The translations under genes and the position numbers were made by a program. A DNA stretch of 18,057 nt from Planctomycetaceae bacterium (GTDB taxonomy: Bacteria; Planctomycetota; Planctomycetia; Pirellulales; Thermoguttaceae), in the NCBI GenBank assembly GCA_031261125.1, contig JAISJZ010000379.1, positions 1-18,057 on the forward strand, written 5' to 3'. Below are positions 5,098 through 11,995 of this stretch, in pieces. How positions within the stretch are numbered: the stretch's first letter is position 1; each line of letters opens with the position of its first letter. The notes under the pieces are model-generated. The model ran no database searches. It worked only from the letters and a program-made list of their open reading frames with translations, and was not told the DNA's origin.

Positions 5098-7536
5098 TAA
5101 AAATAAGGCGGTAATGCTGTCCGGTGCCGCCGCAACTTCTTCCGGCGTTCCGGCGGCAGTAATGTACCCGCCCGCTTCGCCGCCTTCCGGACCCAAATCA
5201 ATAATGTAATCCGCCTGACGTATCACGTCAAGATGATGTTCCGCAGCAATCACTGTACTGCCCGCATCGACAAGAGCGTTCAGCATCACAAGCAACTGCT
5301 GAACGTCGCGCCGATGCAGCCCCGTTGTCGGTTCGTCAAGAACGTACAACGTTCCTGCTGCCCCGTGTTCCGCCTGCGGACGTGCCAACTGTGCTGCCAA
5401 TTTCAGCCGCTGCAATTCGCCGCCGGAAAGCGTTGACGTTGACTGCCCCAATGCAAGATAACCAAGACCGGCACGCTGACAACATTCCAAAACACGGTGC
5501 ATCTTCGGAAAGTTCGCAAAAAATTCATCGGCATCGTCAACAGACATTTCCAAAACATCGGCAACGCTTTTGTTCCTGTACTTAATTTCCAGCGTTTGCC
5601 GGTTGAACCGTTTGCCGCCGCACGCCGGACAAACCGCCTCGGTATCGTAAAGAAAATCCGATTCAATTTTCTCCGTACCGGTTCCCAAACAACTTTCGCA
5701 GCGACCGCCGCCCTGTTTGGCGTTGTAATTGAAACTGAATCTATTGGCAGTATAACCCCGCTGTTTTGCCTCTTTCGTTAACGCAAACACTTTTCGGATT
5801 TCATCGAACACGCCGGAATACACCGCAGGGCAACTGCGTATCGAACGTCCCATCGGCATTTGGTCAACGTCAATCACTTTTTCGATAAACTCCGTACCGG
5901 TAATGGCGCAATTTTTTAGCAGCGGTTTATCCGCTGCCTTTAATGCCGGTACCAACGTATCGTTCATCAGCGAACTTTTCCCGCTGCCGCTCACGCCGGT
6001 AATGCAGATGAACGTTCCCTGCGGAAACGAAACGGTAATGTCTTTCAGATTATTCTGCGTACAGTGATGAAGTATGACAGATTTTGTCAGGTCTATTTTG
6101 CGCTGTGTTTTAGCGGCGGATTTTAATCCGCTGCCAACGGAACAAGTCCCGCCGCTAACTATTTCCCCGCCGCGTTTTCCGGCACCCGGTCCGATATTAA
6201 CAACATAATCCGCCGCTTCGATAAACGCTTCATCGTGTTCGACCGCTATCACCGTATTGCCCTGTGTTTGCAGTGTCCGCAGTGCGTCCAGCAAACGCTG
6301 ATTATCCCGCTGATGCAAACCCGCCGACGGTTCGTCCAGCACATAACAAACGCCGGTCAACGCATTACCCAGCGCGTTCGCAAGCCGGACACGCTGCCAT
6401 TCCCCGTTGCTCAACGTATCGGCAGCCCGGTCAAGCGTCAAATAATTCAAACCGGTCTTGTCCATAAACCGGAGACGATTAACAATCTGCTCAACAACCG
6501 GTTTAGCAATACCTTGTTTATCTTCCGCTATCGCAGCGTTTTGAAAAAAATCGTTTAACTCTTCAATCGTTTTACTTTGCAATTCAAGAATCTTCAACTT
6601 GCCGAAAAGCACGTTCCGCGATTCCTGACGCAATCGGGAACCCTGACATTCGGGACATTGCTCATCCTGTTCGTCATTACGGACGCTGCCGGTGCCTTCG
6701 CATTTCGGACACGCTCCGTAGGGACTGTTGAAATTAAACGTCCGCGGTTTCAATTCCAGATAACTGATATTGCAGTTCGGACAAGCGTACTTGGTACTAA
6801 ACGGAATATCGGAGGAAGAAGCAGGAAGTGAAATAATCACCGTTCCTTCGCCGTGCTTCAGTGCCAGTTGCAGCGACTCTCCAAGCCGGGATTCGATGCC
6901 GTCTTTCACCACAAGCCGGTCAATTACCGCTTCGATGTTGTGTTCTTTCTTTGCGTCAATTTTCGGCAGCGGCTCAATGTCCAGCAATTCACCGTCAACT
7001 CTTGCTCTGATGAACCCCGCTTTTTGAATCTTCTGAAATATTTCGGTCTGTTCTCCTTTGTGTCCGCGGATAATCGGGGCAAGCAGCATCAGCCGGGTAC
7101 CTGCCGGCAACTTCATTATTTCCTGTTGAATCCGCTGCGGGGACTGCCGTTGAATCGGATGTCCGCATTGATAACAATGAGCAGTGCCGCACCGGGCATA
7201 AAGCAGCCGCAGGTAATCGTCAATTTCTGTCAGCGTTGCAACGGTACTTCGGGGGTTGTGTCTCCGTCCCCGCTGGTCAACAGCAACGGTCGGCGGCAGT
7301 CCTTGAATCCGGTCAACGTCCGGCGGTTTAATGTTCCGCAAAAATTGCCGGAACTGTACTGACAGTGTTTCAAGATACTGCCGCTGTCCTTCGGCAAAAA
7401 CCGTATCGAACGCTAAGGAACTTTTGCCGGAACCGCTGACACCGGTAATGACCGTAAATTGTCCGCGGGGAATGTCCAGCGTAATATTTTTCAGGTTGTG
7501 CGCTCTTGCACCTTCTATGCGGATGAACTTTTGCAT
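5092..7536 (-). CDS. uvrA: Compact UvrA excinuclease ABC subunit A
   Basis: DNA-damage recognition ATPase of nucleotide excision repair, a cytosolic dimer that loads UvrB. Two ABC modules are visible: Walker A GVSGSGKS at 32-39 and 514-521, signatures LSNGE (375-379) and LSGGE (703-707), and Walker B YVLDEP at 398-403 and 731-736. The UvrB-binding region seems present (about 125-240, with RLMLLAPIIRGHKGE). Zinc-type cysteine pairs are C121/C124, C252/C255, C276/C279, C294/C297, C613/C616 and C636/C639. The length is 814 against about 940 usually. The sequence jumps from GACPKCEGTG (275-284) to CPECQGSRL (294-302) with only 9 residues between, so the insertion domain of about 110 residues is missing. 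The first signature has Asn where Gly is usual. The linker between the modules (460-476) is encoded by a palindrome. It starts 3 bp after the paaK-like gene. Confidence 0.93.
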   Translation of the reverse strand: MQKFIRIEGARAHNLKNITLDIPRGQFTVITGVSGSGKSSLAFDTVFAEGQRQYLETLSVQFRQFLRNIKPPDVDRIQGLPPTVAVDQRGRRHNPRSTVATLTEIDDYLRLLYARCGTAHCYQCGHPIQRQSPQRIQQEIMKLPAGTRLMLLAPIIRGHKGEQTEIFQKIQKAGFIRARVDGELLDIEPLPKIDAKKEHNIEAVIDRLVVKDGIESRLGESLQLALKHGEGTVIISLPASSSDIPFSTKYACPNCNISYLELKPRTFNFNSPYGACPKCEGTGSVRNDEQDEQCPECQGSRLRQESRNVLFGKLKILELQSKTIEELNDFFQNAAIAEDKQGIAKPVVEQIVNRLRFMDKTGLNYLTLDRAADTLSNGEWQRVRLANALGNALTGVCYVLDEPSAGLHQRDNQRLLDALRTLQTQGNTVIAVEHDEAFIEAADYVVNIGPGAGKRGGEIVSGGTCSVGSGLKSAAKTQRKIDLTKSVILHHCTQNNLKDITVSFPQGTFICITGVSGSGKSSLMNDTLVPALKAADKPLLKNCAITGTEFIEKVIDVDQMPMGRSIRSCPAVYSGVFDEIRKVFALTKEAKQRGYTANRFSFNYNAKQGGGRCESCLGTGTEKIESDFLYDTEAVCPACGGKRFNRQTLEIKYRNKSVADVLEMSVDDADEFFANFPKMHRVLECCQRAGLGYLALGQSTSTLSGGELQRLKLAAQLARPQAEHGAAGTLYVLDEPTTGLHRRDVQQLLVMLNALVDAGSTVIAAEHHLDVIRQADYIIDLGPEGGEAGGYITAAGTPEEVAAAPDSITALFLR
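6110..6158. repeat. Palindromic element in the uvrA inter-domain linker
   Basis: TTAGCGGCGG (6110-6119) and CCGCCGCTAA (6149-6158) are perfect 10-bp inverted arms. A second, nested stem pairs 6113-6122 with 6125-6134 across a TT loop, with one G-T pair. The block encodes uvrA residues 460-476 (VSGGTCSVGSGLKSAAK), just between the two ATPase modules. An in-frame mobile palindrome tolerated by a flexible linker is the likely reading. Confidence 0.6.
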
Positions 7537-7539
7537 CGG

Positions 7540-8826
7540 CTAACCGTTTTTCTTTTCGTAAAACACCCGTTGGGCTTTGCCTTCCTGCCGCGGCAACTCG
7601 CCGGGCTTGAATATGTCGCCCTTCGGTGAAAAACCGAGTTTCTCCTTCAAATGTTTCTCCACCATATAACCGGTTACGCCCTCCTGTGCTTCGACGTTAA
7701 CCCGGATGTCTTTCACGCCGTTTGTGTCCTCGATAATAATCTGGTAATGCGGCAAAACACCGGGAATTTCCATCAGCGCATCTTCCACTTGTTTCGGGAA
7801 AAAGTTCACACCCTTGATAATGAGCATATCATCGGTGCGTCCGACAATCGGACTGATACGGATATGTGTCCGTCCGCAAACGCACTTTTCCCGTGAAACG
7901 ATTTTCGACAAGTCGCCGGTCTTGAACCGAATCACCGGCAACGCTTCACGGGTCAATGATGTTACGACAACTTCGCCGATTTCGCCGTCCGGTACGTTTT
8001 TGCCCGTTGCCGGGTCGATAATTTCTGTAATGTACTGGTCTTCCCAAACGTGAATCCCGCAATGAGCGGGACAGTCCATTCCCAGTGTTCCGACACCGCC
8101 GGTTTCCGTCATTCCGTAAATATCGAACGCTTCGATGCCCAGTTGCGATTCAATCGTCTTCTTCATACTGTCCGAAAAACTTTCGGCACCGAAAATGCCG
8201 ATTTTTAACTCCGGTAATTCGGCATTGTGTTCGTGCAGCAATTCGATAATCCGAATCATATACGACACCACGCTGCCGAAGACCCGTGTACCGAAGTCCT
8301 TCGCAAGGCGGATTTGCCGCTCCGTGTTGCCCGAACCGGTTGGAATGATAAACAGGTTCGCTTTGCGTGCGCCGTGATACATACCGAAACCGCCGTTAAA
8401 CAGTCCGAAGGACGGCATAATTTGAACGGGGTCGCCCGGCTGTGCGCCCGCCATCACATAGCATCGCGCCATACATTCCGCCCATTGGTCAAGGTCGGCA
8501 GCATTGTACGGCATCACTATCGGCGTACCGGTCGAACCGGAACTCATATGGATTTCCCTAATGTCTTTTTTGTCAATGCAGCACATTCCGAGCGGATACG
8601 TTTTCCGCAGGTCTTCCTTGTTAATCGTCGGCAACTTTTGCAAATCATCCGGCGATTTAATGTCATCGGCGTTGGCTAAACCTGCGGCGGCGTACCGCTG
8701 CCGATAGTAATCGTTATACGTCAGAACCCGGCGGACGGTCTCGCGGAGAAGTTGCAGGTGCCGGCTGCAGAGTTGGTCAGGAGACATTGTTTCCGCATCG
8801 GGATTGAAGTAGTTGTATTGAGACAT
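7540..8826 (-). CDS. paaK: Phenylacetate-CoA ligase-like acyl-AMP-forming enzyme
   Basis: Activates an aryl or acyl acid with ATP to an acyl-adenylate and then to the CoA thioester. Phenylacetate or a related arylacetate is the family substrate, but specificity cannot be read here. With the ATG at 8826 the protein has 428 residues, normal for PaaK. Visible are the P-loop SSGSTGTP (95-102), the adenylate motif YGMTETGG (237-244), RFKTGD (300-305), a CVCGRTH segment, and the hinge/C-domain start GRTDDM plus IIKGVNFFP (329-344). The frame could begin 6 codons earlier at a TTG, inside a palindrome-like leader, which I consider less likely. It heads the minus-strand run and its stop lies 3 bp before uvrA. 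No other phenylacetate catabolism gene is in the window, so a salvage or aromatic-fermentation role is only a guess. Confidence 0.88.
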   Translation of the reverse strand: MSQYNYFNPDAETMSPDQLCSRHLQLLRETVRRVLTYNDYYRQRYAAAGLANADDIKSPDDLQKLPTINKEDLRKTYPLGMCCIDKKDIREIHMSSGSTGTPIVMPYNAADLDQWAECMARCYVMAGAQPGDPVQIMPSFGLFNGGFGMYHGARKANLFIIPTGSGNTERQIRLAKDFGTRVFGSVVSYMIRIIELLHEHNAELPELKIGIFGAESFSDSMKKTIESQLGIEAFDIYGMTETGGVGTLGMDCPAHCGIHVWEDQYITEIIDPATGKNVPDGEIGEVVVTSLTREALPVIRFKTGDLSKIVSREKCVCGRTHIRISPIVGRTDDMLIIKGVNFFPKQVEDALMEIPGVLPHYQIIIEDTNGVKDIRVNVEAQEGVTGYMVEKHLKEKLGFSPKGDIFKPGELPRQEGKAQRVFYEKKNG

Positions 8827-8989
8827 CGGTCTATTCGCCGGCAAGCGGCGGGGCTAAATGAAAAGGGGTATTCTATTCTGCGGGACGGCAAACGTCAACG
8901 GATGACATTATGCCGCACCGGACGTTACCAATTTCGTAACATTTGCTACATTTTCACGAGCAGGAAGCGGTGTTTCCCGTCTTAACCGG
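8827..8989. promoter_or_regulatory. Divergent promoter region between the paaK-like and VWA genes
   Basis: This 163-bp gap must hold the promoters for both directions. No convincing -35/-10 pair was found. It contains a dyad, GTTAC-N7-GTAAC (8924-8940), that could be an operator. Next to paaK it has a GC-rich palindrome-like stretch whose 16-bp core (8845-8860) reappears inverted at 9863-9878. Confidence 0.3.
8845..8860 (-). repeat. Copy 1 of a 16-bp GC-rich repeat (paaK leader)
   Basis: On the minus strand this reads CATTTAGCCCCGCCGC and is identical to 9863-9878 on the plus strand. Similarity continues for about 9 more bases (TTGCCGGCG against CCGCCGACG). Here the far arm of the palindrome has decayed. 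It sits immediately upstream of the paaK start region. Confidence 0.6.
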
Positions 8990-11989
8990 TTGATTTCCGA
9001 AAAAAACAGTGAATCAGTTGTTTTTCTCCGTAATTTTTTGTATCCTTGTCTTCTTCTCTTTCCTTTTTTCCTCTCCCCTGTTTTGTTTTTCCAGTATCCG
9101 GTTTGGCTTCTCCTGCTGATTCCGCTTGCGGTTTCACTATGGTTTTTCAAACGCGGGGGACAAGCCCCTCCGGCTGACAGCGGTCTGCGCATTGCCCTGC
9201 TCCTGCTTATCGTCTTGGCAATGACCGTACCGACATTCACGCTGCCGATACGCAGCGGTACCGTTATCGTTCTTGCCGACCGCTCCGCTTCAATGCCCGC
9301 CGATGCTGCCGCTCAACAAAAACAAGCCGTCGAATTAGTAGAGAGCGGAGAGGCAAGAGTGGAGAAGGAACATCGGCTTGAACTCGTTGAATTCGCAGAA
9401 AAACCGCATATCATTCAAGCGGGAAGCACCGTTTTCCGCTTGTTGGGTGAAAACGACGGTTCGGACCTAACGGCGGCAATCGAAACAGCACTGTCGCTCA
9501 TTCCCGTCGGAGATAAAGGTCGCCTCCTGATTCTTTCCGACGGTCGCTGGACAGGTGAAAATCCGAATCGGACAGCAGCGCAACTCATTGCCCGCGGTAT
9601 TGCCGTTGACTACCGCGTCATCGAACGTCCCGTCGTCGGCGATATTGCGGTGCAACATATTGAAGTCCCGGATAAAGTGCTGCCGGACGAGGTTTTCAAA
9701 GCCGCCGCTTGGGTAAGCGTTCCTGTTTCGCAGAACGTTGAGTATGAACTTTCGCAGAACGGCACAGTCGTCAAGAAGGGAACGCGGACATTGGCTTCCG
9801 GCAGCAACCGGCTGGAGTTTCTGTTGAAAGCCGGCAAACCGGGAGCGGAAACGATTGTGCTGCATTTAGCCCCGCCGCCCGCCGACGGGCTAAATACCGA
9901 CCCCGTTCCCGAAAACAATACAGCGAAAAGCATTGTCGGCGTTGAAGGCGATAAACCGCTGCTGGTGATTACACAGAAAACGGGAAACACCGTCCGCCCG
10001 TTAAATAACGTTTTGAATAACGCCGGTATAAAAGCGGAAACAACAGATGGTACTGGTATCAAATGGTCGCTCGAATTTCTCAACCGGTATTGCGGTATCG
10101 TTCTCGAAAACGTTCCGTCATCGCAACTCGGCGTGCCGGCAATGGAGTTAATCGCCGAATGGGTAAAGGAAACCGGCACCGGCTTAATGTTCACCGGCGG
10201 AAAAAATTCTTACGCCCTCGGCGGATACTACCAATCACCGTTCGACAGTATAATGCCTGTGTCAATGGAGTTGCGTAAAGAACACCGCAAACTTGCTGTT
10301 GCCGTGGCTATCGTAATGGACCGCTCCGGTTCGATGGGAATGACGGTATCGGGCGGAAAAATCAAAATGGACTTGGCAAATCTCGGTGCCGCCGAAGTGT
10401 TAAAAATTTTAACACCGCTCGACGAGGTTTGTGTGATGACGTGCGATACCGGCGTGCAGACGGTTGTTCCGATGAAGCACAACACGACCCCGGATGCCGA
10501 CCGGCAAAAGATTTTAACCGTCGGTCCCGGTGGCGGTGGTATCTTCGTTTATACGGCACTGTTAGCAGCAACAAAAACATTGTCGGCAGCAAAAGCGGGA
10601 ACGAAACATATCATTCTTTTCACCGATGCCGATGACACCGAAGAGCCGAGGGACTATATTAAACTGCTGGAGAACGCCCGAAAAGCAGGAATGACGTGCA
10701 GCGTAATTGCGCTGGGAACAATGGCAGACAGTACCGCTGGGCTTTGTCAGGACATTGCCAAACGCGGCGGCGGCAACATCTATTTCACGGAACAGGCAAA
10801 CGATTTGCCCCGGCTGTTCGCCCTGGATACGTTCACGATTTCCCGGCAAACGTTTCTTGAAGAGCAAACGCCGTTTCACTTCACCGGCGGCGTAATGACG
10901 CTCACCGGAACGATGTTTAACGCAGCGGAATCGGCACCGGCGTTGTCTGTCGGAGGATATAACTTGTCGTACATTAAGCCCGAAGCGATGCCGTCGGCAA
11001 TCACTGATGACGAGTACAAAGCACCGCTTCTTGCATCGTGGCAGGCGGGTTTGGGACGCGTGCTGTGTTTCACAGGCGAAGTCAACGGAAAATTCACCGG
11101 ACCGATTGCAAAGTGGGAACATTACAATTCGCTGCTGGCATCGCTGGGTAAATGGACTGCCGGACGGACGAACGAATTGCCGAATGGTATGATGTTGACA
11201 CAGGAGTTAAAAAACGGAGTATGTCAGATTCGGCTAATGTTCGATGAGGAAAATAATCAAAGAGCCGCCGACTTTGCCGGCGGGCTGCGGATTCTTAAAC
11301 AGAAGAGCGGTACTCTCGAAACGGAGACGCGGCAACTGCAATGGCTTGAACCGGACGTTCTCGGCGTGAACATTCCATTGACCGGAAGCGAGGTGATGTT
11401 GGCAACGTTAACACTTAACGAACGAAACTCTGCGAATCCTGCTTTTATCGGTTCCTTGCCCCCTGTTTGTCTTCCGTACTCGCCGGAATACCGACCGGTT
11501 AACGCACAGTACGGTGCTGAAACGCTGAAACAGTTGGCAGCGGCGACCGGCGGCAAAGAACGCGCCGAGTTAACCGGTATTTGGAAGGACATACCGCGGG
11601 TTCCCCGGTACTATGAATTGACGCAATGGCTGATTTATGCGGCGTTGGCTCTGCTCGTTGTTGAAATTTTTCAACGCCGCACGGGCTTGCTGCCGCGAAA
11701 ATTATTCAGCCGAAAATCTGACAACACCGTTGCCGGCTCTCGCCATCGTAAAGAGCCGCCGGCTGTGTTGGCGGAAAAGTCCGTTTCACTGTTCCGGCAT
11801 TTAGCGTTGAAAAAAGAACAGCGCAAGACATTGAAACAGACCGCCCCGCCGAAGGAATCGAAACAAACTGCCGACCGTTTAGCCGCCGATTCAGCGGCGA
11901 AGAAACCCGACAATACCGTTACCGGCTTGCAATCCGGCGTTTTTGACGCATTAAAAAGGGCGAAAGAATCATCGCAGAAAAAGATGTAG
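8990..11989 (+). CDS. Membrane-anchored double-VWA protein with a GATase-like domain
   Basis: Function unknown; the architecture recurs in planctomycetes. From the N-terminus: three membrane segments (about 17-33, 36-53, 66-84); a VWA domain with MIDAS D97-x-S99-x-S101, T161 and D184 (ILSDG); a beta-sandwich region (about 215-310); a class I glutamine-amidotransferase-like fold without an obvious catalytic Cys (about 322-436, with LMFTGGKNSYALGGY); and a second VWA with D444-R-S446-G-S448. In this domain the usual GGT motif is GGGG (514-517), followed by FTDADD (544-549). A membrane segment (about 878-893) and a Lys-rich cytoplasmic tail of about 105 residues follow. The start is a TTG at 8990 with no ribosome binding site and is uncertain. 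Palindromes lie in frame at residues 292-302 and 911-927. ubiD begins 6 bp after the stop, so the two are probably co-transcribed. Confidence 0.85.
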   Translation: MISEKNSESVVFLRNFLYPCLLLFPFFLSPVLFFQYPVWLLLLIPLAVSLWFFKRGGQAPPADSGLRIALLLLIVLAMTVPTFTLPIRSGTVIVLADRSASMPADAAAQQKQAVELVESGEARVEKEHRLELVEFAEKPHIIQAGSTVFRLLGENDGSDLTAAIETALSLIPVGDKGRLLILSDGRWTGENPNRTAAQLIARGIAVDYRVIERPVVGDIAVQHIEVPDKVLPDEVFKAAAWVSVPVSQNVEYELSQNGTVVKKGTRTLASGSNRLEFLLKAGKPGAETIVLHLAPPPADGLNTDPVPENNTAKSIVGVEGDKPLLVITQKTGNTVRPLNNVLNNAGIKAETTDGTGIKWSLEFLNRYCGIVLENVPSSQLGVPAMELIAEWVKETGTGLMFTGGKNSYALGGYYQSPFDSIMPVSMELRKEHRKLAVAVAIVMDRSGSMGMTVSGGKIKMDLANLGAAEVLKILTPLDEVCVMTCDTGVQTVVPMKHNTTPDADRQKILTVGPGGGGIFVYTALLAATKTLSAAKAGTKHIILFTDADDTEEPRDYIKLLENARKAGMTCSVIALGTMADSTAGLCQDIAKRGGGNIYFTEQANDLPRLFALDTFTISRQTFLEEQTPFHFTGGVMTLTGTMFNAAESAPALSVGGYNLSYIKPEAMPSAITDDEYKAPLLASWQAGLGRVLCFTGEVNGKFTGPIAKWEHYNSLLASLGKWTAGRTNELPNGMMLTQELKNGVCQIRLMFDEENNQRAADFAGGLRILKQKSGTLETETRQLQWLEPDVLGVNIPLTGSEVMLATLTLNERNSANPAFIGSLPPVCLPYSPEYRPVNAQYGAETLKQLAAATGGKERAELTGIWKDIPRVPRYYELTQWLIYAALALLVVEIFQRRTGLLPRKLFSRKSDNTVAGSRHRKEPPAVLAEKSVSLFRHLALKKEQRKTLKQTAPPKESKQTADRLAADSAAKKPDNTVTGLQSGVFDALKRAKESSQKKM
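9155..9173. repeat. Short GC-rich palindrome in a VWA-protein loop
   Basis: A GGGG-ACAAG-CCCC hairpin encodes part of RGGQAPPAD (about residues 55-63), in the loop between membrane segments 2 and 3. It is shorter than the other palindromes and may be chance, but its position in a non-conserved loop fits the same pattern. Confidence 0.25.
9864..9895. repeat. Palindromic element inside the VWA gene, copy 2
   Basis: ATTTAGCCC (9864-9872) and GGGCTAAAT (9887-9895) are perfect 9-bp arms around a Cys/Gly-codon-rich core. The block encodes residues 292-302 (HLAPPPADGLN), a Pro-rich turn between domains. Its first 16 bases (from 9863) match the paaK leader copy at 8845-8860 exactly in opposite orientation, which shows it is a dispersed repeat and not a chance hairpin. 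Confidence 0.65.
11720..11770. repeat. 19-nt imperfect inverted repeat in the VWA tail
   Basis: Arms 11722-11740 and 11752-11770 pair at 15 of 19 positions (CAACAC with GTGTTG at the ends, GGCTCT with AGAGCC at the centre) around an 11-base loop. They encode residues 911-927 of the cytoplasmic tail. The left arm lies in a 19-bp direct repeat: GACAACACCGTTGCCGGCT (11720-11738) recurs as GACAATACCGTTACCGGCT (11909-11927), 17 of 19 identical. Confidence 0.5.
11909..11927 (+). repeat. Second copy of the VWA-tail direct repeat
   Basis: 17 of 19 bases match 11720-11738. Both copies encode DNTV[AT]G in the Lys-rich tail. A CGCCG/CGGCG hairpin lies just upstream (about 11884-11898). The tail therefore looks assembled from repeated palindromic pieces. 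Confidence 0.45.
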
Positions 11990-11995
11990 AACGTT

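Noticed and set aside
5034..5201. N-terminal extension of the BNR_4 protein by 56 codons
   Set aside because: It overlaps the end of uvrA in another frame, is Arg-rich, and would bury the clear signal peptide that begins at 5033/5030.
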